Positions 42,356 through 49,836 of a DNA stretch of 64,000 nt are shown here, piece by piece; within the stretch, counting starts at the first letter, position 1; each line of letters starts with the position of its first letter. The notes under the pieces are model-generated. The model was given only the letters and a program-made list of their open reading frames with translations, was not told the DNA's origin and made no database searches. The position numbers were made by a program, and so were the translations under genes. The DNA is from Methanocella sp. (GTDB lineage: Archaea; Halobacteriota; Methanocellia; Methanocellales; Methanocellaceae), in NCBI RefSeq assembly GCF_035506375.1, contig NZ_DATJPM010000074.1, forward strand, positions 11,321 to 75,320. The letters are read 5' to 3'.

Positions 42356-43987
42356 CTACCCCAGAATAGTCTTCAGGTCCTGCTCCGGCGTGGTGATGGG
42401 CATGATGTTGAAGTTCTTCACCAGCACGTCGAACACTGCGGGCGTGATGAACGCCGGCAGGCTCGGGCCCAGGCGGATGTCCCTGATGCCTAAAGACAAT
42501 AGCGACAGCAGTATTGCGGCAGCCTTCTGCTCATACCAGGATAGGATTATGGACAGCGGCAGGTCGTTCACTCCGACGCCGAAGGCGTCCGCCAGCGCCA
42601 TGGCGATCTTGACCGCCGAGTAGGCGTCGTTGCACTGCCCGACGTCCAATAATCGAGGAATGCCGCCGATGTCGCCCAGGTCGTGGTCGAAGAACTTGAA
42701 CTTGCCGCAGGCGAGCGTCAAGATCACGGTATCCTTCGGGGCCTTGTCCACGAACTCCGTGTAGTAGTTGCGGCTGGCCTTTACGCCGTCGCAGCCGCCG
42801 ACCAGGAAGAAGTGCCTGATCTTGCCGGCCTTGACCGCGTCTATGACCGCCGGGGCGACGCCCAGCACGGCGTTCCGGGCGAAGCCGACCATGACGCTCT
42901 TGCCCGGCACGTCCTCGGGATATCCGGGCATCTCCTGTGCCTTCTTGATCACGGGGCTAAAATCACGATCCTTTAGGTGCACGACTCCGGGCCACCCGAC
43001 CGGGCCCATGGTGTAAATGCTGGCCTGGTAGGACTCCCGGGGCTTCTGGATGCAGTTGGTGGTCATCACGATGGGGCCCGGAAAGGCGGCGAACTCCTTT
43101 GCCTGGTTCTGCCAGGCCGTGCCGTAATGGCCATAGAAGTGCTTATACTTCTTCAGGCCCGGGTAGCCGTGCGTGGGCAGCATCTCGCCGTGCGTATACA
43201 CGTAGATGCCCTTGCCCTCGGTCTGCTTTAATAATTCCTCTAAGTCCTTAAGGTCATGGCCTGAGACGAGGATCGCCTTGCCCTTCTTCGCGCCCAGGGG
43301 GACTGCAGTGGGCACCGGGTGGCCGTATGTGCCCGTATTGCCCGCGTCCAGCAGCTCCATGGTGCGGATGTTGATCTCGCCGCACTTCATCGCCAGGCCC
43401 ACCCAGTCGTTGAGGCCGAGGTTCTTATTACTTAAGGCGGCCAGGCCTTCGTGAATAAAGGCATATACCTTATCGTCTTCCTGCCCCAGGATCTGCGCGT
43501 GGTCCGCGTACGCCGCCACGCCCTTGATGCCGTACAGGGTCGTGTGCTGTAAGGACCGGATATTCTCGTCGGGGGAGAACGTGTCCGACATGAGGCCTAC
43601 CTTCGTGCCCTGGTCGATCAGGCCGGTCAGGTCCTTTGCCGGCCTGAACGCGGCCGCCCCATTTAATTCGCCTAGCTTTGCCTTATTCCTTAAGCTCTCC
43701 CGCAGTTCCACGCAGCGGCTAATGCGCTCCGGGAACCTGGCCGGGTCAAAGTCGACGTTGGTGAGCGTCGAGAACAGCGCATTCACCGTAAATCGGTTAG
43801 CATCGGGGTCCACTACGCCGGCCTTGCGGGCCTCAGCGGCGACCTCGGCAAGGCCCCTCAGGGCGTAGACCAGCAGGTCCTGCAGCGCCGCCACGTCGGC
43901 GGTCTTGCCGCACACGCCCATCCTGGTGCAGCCCTTCTCGTTCGCAGTCTGCTCGCACTGATAACAAAACATGCTCGTTGCAGCCAT
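42356..43987 (-). CDS. hcp: Hybrid cluster protein (hydroxylamine reductase)
   Basis: 543 residues. The N-terminal [4Fe-4S] ligands lie in MFCYQCEQTANEKGCTRMGVCGK. Hybrid-cluster ligands are expected in GHDLKDLEELL, THGEMLPTHGYP, TNCIQKP, VGGCDGVKASRNYYTEF and TLACGKFKF. Hcp enzymes reduce hydroxylamine or nitric oxide and protect against nitrosative stress. GGAGGT 6 nt before the ATG is a strong ribosome site. Upstream is a tandem 33-bp repeat and then the divergent V4R-domain regulator, its likely controller. Confidence 0.95.
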   Translation of the reverse strand: MAATSMFCYQCEQTANEKGCTRMGVCGKTADVAALQDLLVYALRGLAEVAAEARKAGVVDPDANRFTVNALFSTLTNVDFDPARFPERISRCVELRESLRNKAKLGELNGAAAFRPAKDLTGLIDQGTKVGLMSDTFSPDENIRSLQHTTLYGIKGVAAYADHAQILGQEDDKVYAFIHEGLAALSNKNLGLNDWVGLAMKCGEINIRTMELLDAGNTGTYGHPVPTAVPLGAKKGKAILVSGHDLKDLEELLKQTEGKGIYVYTHGEMLPTHGYPGLKKYKHFYGHYGTAWQNQAKEFAAFPGPIVMTTNCIQKPRESYQASIYTMGPVGWPGVVHLKDRDFSPVIKKAQEMPGYPEDVPGKSVMVGFARNAVLGVAPAVIDAVKAGKIRHFFLVGGCDGVKASRNYYTEFVDKAPKDTVILTLACGKFKFFDHDLGDIGGIPRLLDVGQCNDAYSAVKIAMALADAFGVGVNDLPLSIILSWYEQKAAAILLSLLSLGIRDIRLGPSLPAFITPAVFDVLVKNFNIMPITTPEQDLKTILG

Positions 43988-44003
43988 CTTTTACCTCCAT
44001 GTC

Positions 44004-44071
44004 ACTCGTTACAGTTATTATTAGTTCGTATGTATAATACTCGTTACAGTTATTATTAGTTCGTATGTATA
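44004..44071. promoter_or_regulatory. Tandem 33-bp direct repeat in the hcp promoter
   Basis: The 33-base unit at 44004-44036 (beginning ACTCGTTACAG, ending AGTTCGTATGTATA) is repeated exactly at 44039-44071. Each copy holds AGTTCGTATGTATA, which on the minus strand gives a TATA-like TATACATACGAACT upstream of hcp. The GTTCGT core also occurs in the two palindromes at 44126-44160, so these copies are likely binding sites for the same regulator. Confidence 0.55.
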
Positions 44072-44125
44072 CGTACTAATTATAAATAGATATTGGTGAT
44101 ATAATCTCTTTTTTGGTAAAAATAA

Positions 44126-44160
44126 GTTCGTAATTAACGAACAGTTCGTTAACAGCGAAC
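44126..44160. promoter_or_regulatory. Paired 17-bp palindromic operators before the V4R regulator
   Basis: GTTCGTAATTAACGAAC at 44126-44142 and GTTCGTTAACAGCGAAC at 44144-44160 share the form GTTCGT-N5-RCGAAC and start 18 bp apart. The second abuts the TATA box CTTATTTATA (44160-44169), which lies 24 bp before ATG 44194. Binding here should block or control the regulator's own transcription. Confidence 0.6.
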
Positions 44161-44193
44161 TTATTTATACAGGGTCGAGCATGTTAACAGTTG

Positions 44194-44928
44194 ATGCGAA
44201 ACCAGGTCGAGATATACTCCACGAAGAAGGGAATGATTGCCATCGAGAGCCCTATCAAAAATAAGATACTGCAAAAATTAGCCGAGCGGGAGCTCACCTT
44301 CGAGGAGCTGATCGAGGTCTGCGGCAAGGCCCGCTCCACGATGTCGGTGCACCTCAACGACCTTCTAAACATGGGCCTGGTGTATAAGCGCGTCGATTCC
44401 CGGGACCACCGTAAGAAGTATTTCGGCCTTAACACTGACCTTTTAGTCAGCTCGAAGATGCCGGTAAGCGCCCATTACGACAAGATCCTGCAGTCCGTGC
44501 CCGCGACCATCGGGAACAAGTACGATTTTCTCAAGTCGCTATTCCATCTAGTCCGCTCCGGCATGGAGTCCTACGGCGTCGACACCAGCCCGGCCCTGAA
44601 AAAGATCGGGCGGGACGTGGGCCGGGTGCTGGCGTCCCACTTCAAGGCGAAGACAGCCAGCGCCCTGCTAAAAGAAGTCTCGCAGTTCTGGGAGGCCCAG
44701 GGCCTGGGCATAGTACGGGCCGTCAAAGGCGATGTGCCCACCATCATCGTGGACGACTGTTTTGACTGCAGCACCATGCCCGACATCGGCCATACGCAGT
44801 GCTCCATGGACGAGGGTATACTGGAAGCCATTATCGAAGAAAAGCTAAAGGTGAAGTGCTCCGTCGAGGAAGTGGAGTGCTACGGGACGGGACATCACCA
44901 CTGTAAGTTCCTGATAAAAATATTCTAG
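44194..44928 (+). CDS. ArsR-type winged-helix regulator with V4R ligand-binding domain
   Basis: 244 residues. Residues about 15-85 are a winged helix (ILQKLAERELTFEELIEVC, KARSTMSVHLNDLLNMGLV, wing KRVDSRDHRKKYFGL). About 110-244 are a 4-vinyl-reductase (V4R) domain ending CSVEEVECYGTGHHHCKFLIKIF, with further cysteines in DDCFDCSTMPDIGHTQCSMDEG. V4R domains bind small molecules, and their Cys/His residues could hold a metal or cluster. ATG 44194 fits a TATA box at 44160-44169, giving a leaderless mRNA. Divergence from hcp and shared GTTCGT sites suggest it senses nitrosative or redox stress and controls hcp (inference). Its 3' end overlaps the flavodoxin gene by 4 bp. Confidence 0.87.
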   Translation: MRNQVEIYSTKKGMIAIESPIKNKILQKLAERELTFEELIEVCGKARSTMSVHLNDLLNMGLVYKRVDSRDHRKKYFGLNTDLLVSSKMPVSAHYDKILQSVPATIGNKYDFLKSLFHLVRSGMESYGVDTSPALKKIGRDVGRVLASHFKAKTASALLKEVSQFWEAQGLGIVRAVKGDVPTIIVDDCFDCSTMPDIGHTQCSMDEGILEAIIEEKLKVKCSVEEVECYGTGHHHCKFLIKIF

Positions 44929-45365
44929 GGGACCTTTTTCGCCTCTTCCCCGACCTTCTTTCCAAGCTCCCTGAGCTTTTTCGCCACGTCACCGCCGGCG
45001 TGCTTGTGGACGCAGACCCCCTCGCTCACGATGCGCACGCCCTTCCACCGCATGTCGTTCTCCAGGTTTTTGAGGTTGTCGGTGTTCCACTTATAAGTAC
45101 CGAAGGCGGCGCCGACCTTGTCCGACGGCTTTGCCTGCGCCAGCTTCGAGTCAACGAGCTCCCTCATCTTCCCCGTATAATTACTGTAAATGTTGGGCGA
45201 GCCCAGGATGATGCCTTTCGCGTTGCTCAGGTCCTGCACGGTCGCATCGTCGACCCTCTTTATTTCGACGCTGGCGCCGCTCTCCTTCACGCCGCCGAGG
45301 ACCTCCCGCGCAGCCTTCTCCGTGTTGCCGGTCTTTGAATCGTAGATGATGATCACGTCTGTCAT
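44925..45365 (-). CDS. Flavodoxin family protein
   Basis: 146 residues. The FMN phosphate loop is IIIYDSKTGNTEKAAREV, followed by AKGIILGSPNIYSNYTGKMRELVD and VGAAFGTYKWNTDNLKNLENDM, the usual flavodoxin-fold contacts. It is an electron carrier or a flavin-binding partner of stress enzymes. It is convergent with the V4R regulator, overlapping 4 bp. The cluster of hcp, rubredoxin and flavodoxin suggests common involvement in oxidative/nitrosative defence. Confidence 0.9.
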   Translation of the reverse strand: MTDVIIIYDSKTGNTEKAAREVLGGVKESGASVEIKRVDDATVQDLSNAKGIILGSPNIYSNYTGKMRELVDSKLAQAKPSDKVGAAFGTYKWNTDNLKNLENDMRWKGVRIVSEGVCVHKHAGGDVAKKLRELGKKVGEEAKKVP

Positions 45366-45481
45366 ATTCGCACCATCTGATATTCTGGTTTTTATGCACT
45401 AATAGCTTTGGTAGGGGGCACATCGTATGTAATTTTCAATTTAATGAAAACAATTATTTGCATGGGCGTCTATTGTTTATC

Positions 45482-45841
45482 ATGCGTATACAGAATGAAG
45501 AGCTGGCAACGCTGATAATCCTGGCCCTTTCCCTCGCCGCCATCGGCGCCTTGTTTTTACTAACGGGCGCCAGTACGCACTACTCCTACGACTCGCCGAA
45601 CGGCACGAGGGTCACGGTCAGCGGGCCCGTGCTATCGAAAGAAAACACCTACCAGGGCGGCCACATCGTCCTGAGCGTGAAGACCGATGCGGGGCCCCTG
45701 GACGTCTTCGTGCCGGCCGCCAGCGACGCCTACGAGGCGGCCAACCGCACGAAGCCCGGCAGCGAGATCGAGGCCACAGGCCTGGTGCAGACGTTTAAAG
45801 GGCAAAAAGAGGTCGTCGCGGAAAAGATAAAGCCTCTATAA
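45482..45841 (+). CDS. Membrane-anchored OB-fold protein
   Basis: 119 residues. An N-terminal hydrophobic helix (LATLIILALSLAAIGALFLL) is followed by a small beta domain: NGTRVTVSGPVLSKENTYQG, GHIVLSVKTDAGPLDVFVPA, SEIEATGLVQTFKGQKEVVAEKI. The pattern is that of an OB-fold of the tRNA_anti/BOF kind exposed outside the membrane. Function unknown. ATG 45482 lies about 30 bp after an AATTATTTG TATA-like element, so a leaderless mRNA is possible. Confidence 0.72.
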   Translation: MRIQNEELATLIILALSLAAIGALFLLTGASTHYSYDSPNGTRVTVSGPVLSKENTYQGGHIVLSVKTDAGPLDVFVPAASDAYEAANRTKPGSEIEATGLVQTFKGQKEVVAEKIKPL

Positions 45842-45870
45842 AAGACTCAAAAAATTATTTAGCCGATCTT

Positions 45871-46278
45871 TCAGGATATGGCCTCGTCGATGTTCTCGAC
45901 GACTACCCAGTCCCCGGGCGAGCCATGGATATTATCCGAAAGGGAAAAAGGCACGATGGGCCTGGCCTTTTCCAGCTCGATCAGGATGACATAGCGCCGG
46001 TTCAGGAGTTCCCGCTGCGGGGCGGGCGCCAGTATTTTTCCATAGCTTTTACGGATATCCGGCGCTAACTCCCGGGATTCTGCGCTTACGGCGCTCTTGA
46101 CCATGGCCATGGCCTTGACTTTCGGGTTGAACCCGTTCAGGAAGAACAGGCTATCGCCTTCCGCCACGCGGCCATAGGGCCGTTTCTTGCCCATTGACGC
46201 CCTCGCGAGCAGGGTCTTCTCGCCGCTCAGAAGCTGGCTTATCTCCGCCGCCGTATTCAGGTAAACGATGTGGTCCAT
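45871..46278 (-). CDS. Conserved protein, possibly ASCH/PUA-like
   Basis: 135 residues. I do not recognise it firmly. The segment SGEKTLLARASMGKKRPYGRVAEGDSLFFLNGFNPKVKAMAMV resembles the start of ASCH-type beta-barrels, where a basic loop precedes a G-x-x-L strand; ASCH domains bind RNA or nucleotides. It ends with PGDWVVVENIDEAIS. It is convergent with the OB-fold gene, 29 bp between stops, and lies beside palindrome R4. Confidence 0.6.
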   Translation of the reverse strand: MDHIVYLNTAAEISQLLSGEKTLLARASMGKKRPYGRVAEGDSLFFLNGFNPKVKAMAMVKSAVSAESRELAPDIRKSYGKILAPAPQRELLNRRYVILIELEKARPIVPFSLSDNIHGSPGDWVVVENIDEAIS

Positions 46279-46364
46279 ATTCCTCCAGCGTTGTTACCAT
46301 ACACTAAAGAGGTTTAAGGCTTACGGATGAGCGGGGCGAGAGTAATTACTTTACAAGCTCCTCT

Positions 46365-46700
46365 AAAATATAATAAGAATTCTTAAACTGTTTCAGCCAC
46401 GAAGTTACTCTAAGCGGGCTTGAATCTACACGAAGACATTATTAAATATTTTTGCTGTGTTGAACGACTCCCGTATTTTAAGCTTTTTAAGAGCACGGAG
46501 GACACTCTGAGACTTAAAAGGGCATATTCGGCACAGCAAATATTTTAAAAAAATTGGTGCGGCCTGGTGTAAACTTGGTGGGGGTTGAAAAAAGTGCTAG
46601 CAAGCCGCGCCAACGATTTTAATAAGTCTTAGAGAACTTAGAGCCAGCTTCGAGTAACTTTGAGGCTTAAACCGTGTTCGTGCATTCTTATTCTTTCTTA
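46365..46700. repeat. Composite nested palindrome R4
   Basis: The 457-bp gap between the QueG-like and ASCH-like genes holds three repeat modules nested in each other. The outer module has TTTCAGCCACGAAG at 46391 and pairs AAGTTACTC (46402-46410) with GAGTAACTT (46652-46660). A second module pairs TTTGCTGTG (46451-46459) with CACAGCAAA (46532-46540) and includes GAGCACGGAG, shared with R5. A third is TTGGTGCGGCCTGGTGTAAA near 46555, shared with R6 and R7. No gene is visible here. Confidence 0.7.
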
Positions 46701-46735
46701 ATGGGCCGTGGCTGAGGTCACGGTGTGTCGTTATA

Positions 46736-47446
46736 TTATTTTTCGACTTTTTTGCCAAAGGGACAAATGTAAAGGCACATACCGCAGACGGCATAGCCCG
46801 TGGACGTTTCCAGCCCCTTCAGGTACTTTTCGCACCGGCGCGCGTCATAACGTGCCTCCCGGGGCTCGGTTTCCACAAAATTTCTGCCTGTGAACGCTTT
46901 GACCGGGCACACGTCGGCGCACTCGCGGCAGTCGCCGCACCGCACGGCCATCGGCGTGCCCGCTTTCAGCGGCGCGTCGGTCAGTATCGTGATCCAGCGT
47001 ACCCTCGGGCCGGCTTCCGGAGTGACAAGTAAACAGCTTTTTCCTATCCATCCGAGGCCGGCCAGGTGCGCGGCCATCTTATGGGAGAACACGGCGCATA
47101 TCTTTTCGTCATCAGCTCTCATCGATGATGGCACCGGGAATGCCTTATACCCCGAGCGCTGGATGACTCCCGAGAGCTTCGAGGCCATCAGGTCAAGCCG
47201 CTGGTTGATGACATCGTAGCAGTGCATCCTGTAGCTGACGGCCACGGCCCTTTTATGCCTCTCAGGTAACTGGTCCACCAGGGGGTCTAACAGCTTGATG
47301 CCCAGGGATATTGCCAGGGGATATCCTGCCAGGGCCTCGCCTCCCTGAGCGAGGATAGCCTCCCGGGCGGGCGCCAGGTCGGCCACGCCGAAAAAGTCAG
47401 CGCCCTCGTCCATCGCGCATTTTTCCAGCACGGAGTACAGGTCCAT
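46736..47446 (-). CDS. QueG-like 4Fe-4S double-cluster protein
   Basis: 236 residues. The N-terminal part ([39 protein letters not shown]) and the middle ([37 protein letters not shown]) match the epoxyqueuosine-reductase-like fold. The C-terminus carries two [4Fe-4S] motifs, [17 protein letters not shown] and [14 protein letters not shown]. QueG itself needs cobalamin and reduces epoxyqueuosine; this protein is shorter than bacterial QueG, and such archaeal relatives have unknown substrates. ATG 47446 is preferred over an upstream frame start at 47515, in a promoter-like region. Confidence 0.82.
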   Translation of the reverse strand: MDLYSVLEKCAMDEGADFFGVADLAPAREAILAQGGEALAGYPLAISLGIKLLDPLVDQLPERHKRAVAVSYRMHCYDVINQRLDLMASKLSGVIQRSGYKAFPVPSSMRADDEKICAVFSHKMAAHLAGLGWIGKSCLLVTPEAGPRVRWITILTDAPLKAGTPMAVRCGDCRECADVCPVKAFTGRNFVETEPREARYDARRCEKYLKGLETSTGYAVCGMCLYICPFGKKVEK

Positions 47447-47615
47447 GCGCGTTTCAACGTGCTTCGCACAAATAATCTTTATGACCGAATCTTTATGACC
47501 GCCAGGCGCAGGCATGCCGTTTGCGGGCGCTTACACATGGCTTGCACTTTCCGTTATTACCGCAAATAGCCTTATCACATCGTATACTGCAAGATACATC
47601 ATCGGGGGATGATGC

Positions 47616-47723
47616 ATGTTTCCGTTTCCATTCAGCGGCCCGTTCGGCGTAGGGCCCCTTGGCCTTGGCTCGCTCAACTTCTGGGCATCGCGGTTCTGTG
47701 GCGGCTTCTGGCCGTTCTGGTAA
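47616..47723 (+). CDS. Putative 35-residue Phe/Gly/Pro/Trp-rich peptide
   Basis: An ATG at 47616, preceded by GGGGGATGATGC as a weak ribosome site, opens a 35-codon frame ending TAA 47721-47723. The peptide begins MFPFPFSGPFGVGPLG and ends RFCGGFWPFW, with no acidic residue and one Arg. It is convergent with the 29-residue peptide gene, and both point at the same hairpin (47743-47758). Composition is unusual and the signals modest; it could be chance. Confidence 0.4.
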   Translation: MFPFPFSGPFGVGPLGLGSLNFWASRFCGGFWPFW

Positions 47724-47742
47724 CAGGCAATAATAAAATAGC

Positions 47743-47758
47743 GGGGCTTATCAGCCCC
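47743..47758. terminator. Bidirectional terminator hairpin between two small genes
   Basis: GGGGCT-TATC-AGCCCC, a perfect 6-bp stem with a 4-base loop. On the minus strand it is followed by GCTATTTTATTATTG and on the plus strand by ATAATGAAAAAATAAG. It lies between the convergent 35- and 29-residue peptide frames and suits the minus-strand gene best. Confidence 0.65.
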
Positions 47759-47776
47759 ATAATGAAAAAATAAGAG

Positions 47777-47866
47777 TTATTTCTTCTTGGGCGCAGCCTT
47801 CTTCGTCGCCTTTGCGGCGGTCTTGGGCTTAGTGCTGCTGCCGCATCCACATCCACATCCTGCCAT
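47777..47866 (-). CDS. 29-residue Cys/Gly- and Lys-rich peptide
   Basis: The peptide starts MAGCGCGCGSSTKPK and has a basic tail of Ala/Lys/Thr ending AAPKKK. It has a strong ribosome site (AGAGGTGAG, about 5-7 nt before the ATG at 47866) and an intrinsic terminator 19 bp after the stop, so it looks like an expressed small gene. Three alternating cysteines could bind a metal such as zinc or nickel, and the basic tail could bind nucleic acid, as in histone H1-like tails. The neighbour hypB is a nickel-insertion protein gene. I know no named family. Confidence 0.65.
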   Translation of the reverse strand: MAGCGCGCGSSTKPKTAAKATKKAAPKKK

Positions 47867-47923
47867 ACATGCTCACCTCTTTATAGGTTTATAGTTTTTA
47901 ATGGGCAGTCATCATACAAATAC

Positions 47924-48604
47924 TTAGTTCTTCAAAAGCAGGTCGGCCAGCTCTTCGACGCCCAGGCCCTTCTTCAGGTTCGTCTTTAATATCTTGATGT
48001 TCGAGTTGTGGCGCCTCATGTCCTTTTCCATTCTCTCGACGCTCGCGCCGACCGCCTCGGCCAAATCCACCTTGTTGATGATGCCGATCTCGCACTCCCG
48101 GAAGATGGCTGGGTGCTTGTTGACTACGTCGTCGCCTTCCGTAACGCTCACGATGACGACCCGCTTGTGGCTGCCGACCGGGAAGTCCGTGGGGCAGACC
48201 ATGTTGCCGACGTTCTCGATGAACAGGAAATCGATGTCGTCCAGGGGCAGCTTATGGAGCGCGTGGTGTACCATGTGTGCGTCTAAATGACATTCGGTGC
48301 CCGTGTTCAGGTTCTGCGTCGGTATATCGAGCGCGTGGATGCGCTGGTAATCGTCGTCGCCGTAGCAGTCGCCCACGATGGCGCCGACCTTGACTCCCCG
48401 CTTTTTTAATACGGGCGTCAGCTTCTCGATGAGCATGGTCTTCCCCGAGCCCACGGCTCCCAGTATATCTATCGACTTTACGCCGTGCTCGTCCAGGTGC
48501 TCACGGTTCTCTTCCGCCTCTCTGCGGTTGGCCTCCGTGACGTTGGCGCCTACATTGACTTCGACTTTGTGCAAGAATTTCACCTTATGATAAGAATCAT
48601 GCAT
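47924..48604 (-). CDS. hypB: Hydrogenase nickel incorporation GTPase HypB
   Basis: 226 residues. The P-loop is ILGAVGSGKTMLIEKL; further GTPase elements are GAIVGDCYGDDDYQRI, FLFIENVGNMVCPTDF (switch/metal region) and GIINKVDLAEAVGA (NKxD). Metal-binding residues at the dimer interface are GTECHLDAHMVH and the cysteine of NMVCP. HypB, with HypA, loads nickel into [NiFe] hydrogenases, here MvhA and other hydrogenases of the cell. It lacks the His-rich N-terminal extension of some bacteria. hypA is not adjacent. It is divergent from purC. Confidence 0.95.
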   Translation of the reverse strand: MHDSYHKVKFLHKVEVNVGANVTEANRREAEENREHLDEHGVKSIDILGAVGSGKTMLIEKLTPVLKKRGVKVGAIVGDCYGDDDYQRIHALDIPTQNLNTGTECHLDAHMVHHALHKLPLDDIDFLFIENVGNMVCPTDFPVGSHKRVVIVSVTEGDDVVNKHPAIFRECEIGIINKVDLAEAVGASVERMEKDMRRHNSNIKILKTNLKKGLGVEELADLLLKN

Positions 48605-48680
48605 AGTTCAGATTTGTGTAATAAATATTTGTCGCCAGCACGTGTATTATGTGAAACTTTATAAGCAAAAATCGCCTTGT

Positions 48681-48710
48681 ATGAACAAAATATCAAATTG
48701 TTTCGTTCAT
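48681..48710. promoter_or_regulatory. 30-bp inverted repeat in the hypB/purC divergent region
   Basis: ATGAACAAAA at 48681 and TTTCGTTCAT at 48701 form an inverted repeat ATGAACnAAA-N10-TTTnGTTCAT, exactly 30 bp long. It is 31 bp before the purC start and 77 bp before hypB, a suitable place for an operator of purC or of both genes. Confidence 0.45.
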
Positions 48711-48740
48711 TAAAATGAATCATATTAGGGGTGAAAGATC

Positions 48741-49457
48741 ATGATCAAAGGGGACGCACTATATAGCGGCAAGGCAAAAACGGTCTACGCCACGGCGGAT
48801 CCGAAGCGCTACGTCGTCAAGTTCAGGGACGACGTGACGGCGGGCGACGGGGTAAAAAAAGCGAACATGAAAGGTAAGGGCTACTACAACGCCCAGATAT
48901 CGGCGAAACTCTTCAAGCTGCTCGCCGACAATGGCATCAGCACCCACTACATCAAGATGGTCTCGGAGGACGAGATGCTGGTGCACGCCTGCGACATGAT
49001 CAAGATCGAGGTCATCCCGAGGAATTACGCTGCCGGGTCTATCGTGAAGAAGTACGAGTTCCCGGAGGGCACGAAGTTCGAAACGCCCATCATCGTCATG
49101 GACTACAAGAACGACGCGTCCCACGACCCCATGCTCAACGACGACATCGCCATCGCCCTGGGCATCGCCACGGACAAGGAACTGCGGAAGATCAGGAAGA
49201 TATCGCTCCGCGTCAACGAGATACTCCAGAAGTTCTTCGACGAGAGAGGCCTGCTCCTGCCGGACTTCAAGCTGGAGTTCGGAAAAGTGGACAAGAAGAT
49301 CGTCGTAGCCGATGAGATATCGCCAGACACCATGCGCCTCTGGAAGAAGGACACCCGCCAGAGCCTGGACAAGGACGTGTTCCGCTTCGACAAGGGCGAC
49401 CTGCTCACGGCTTATGACGCGGCGGCCCACCTCATCGCCCCCGAGATCTTCAAGTAA
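48741..49457 (+). CDS. purC: Phosphoribosylaminoimidazole-succinocarboxamide synthase
   Basis: 238 residues. PurC joins aspartate to CAIR with ATP in purine synthesis. Motifs: LYSGKAKTVYATADPKRYVVKF at the N-terminus, ISTHYIKMVSEDEMLV, IEVIPRNYAAGSIVKKY, DEISPDTMRLW and DKDVFRFDKGD. GGGGTGAAAGATC before ATG 48741 supplies the ribosome site. No other purine gene is adjacent. Palindrome R5 follows directly after the stop. Confidence 0.96.
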   Translation: MIKGDALYSGKAKTVYATADPKRYVVKFRDDVTAGDGVKKANMKGKGYYNAQISAKLFKLLADNGISTHYIKMVSEDEMLVHACDMIKIEVIPRNYAAGSIVKKYEFPEGTKFETPIIVMDYKNDASHDPMLNDDIAIALGIATDKELRKIRKISLRVNEILQKFFDERGLLLPDFKLEFGKVDKKIVVADEISPDTMRLWKKDTRQSLDKDVFRFDKGDLLTAYDAAAHLIAPEIFK

Positions 49458-49479
49458 CTTTTTCTAATTTTTTACTGTG

Positions 49480-49836
49480 TTGAATTACTCTAGTATTTTA
49501 AGCTTAATAAGGGCACGGAGGACTCTATTTTCACCACGGAGGCACAATGGCACAATGGTCCACGAAGTCTTTTTTATATGTAAGTTACAAAGGGCTCAAA
49601 GGCACGCTTTTTATGTTATAAGGCTCAAAGGCACCATGGAAAAAGTGCTATCATGTTCATTCCATCGTGCCATTGTCACCTTCGTGCCCTGATGTCAATG
49701 AACCGGGCTCTGTGCCCTTTGTATCTTAATTATAAAAAAGACTTTGTGAGCCATTGTGCCCATTGTGCCTCCGTGGTGAAAAATAGTGTCTCCGTACACT
49801 CCGTGCGCTTAAAATGAAATACTCAACACAGCACTA
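49480..49836. repeat. Long nested palindrome R5 between convergent genes
   Basis: The whole gap between purC and the glycosyltransferase is an imperfect palindrome. The outer edge is CTGTGTTGAATTACTC (left) with its complement ACTCAACACAG (right). A perfect 23-bp part pairs 49528-49550 with 49760-49782 and contains CACCACGGAGGCACAATGG. A further inner pair has GGCACGGAG/CTCCGTGCG-like units. The glycosyltransferase TAG stop (49836-49834) lies inside the right edge. Some units are close to those of R1. No gene is present. Confidence 0.78.
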
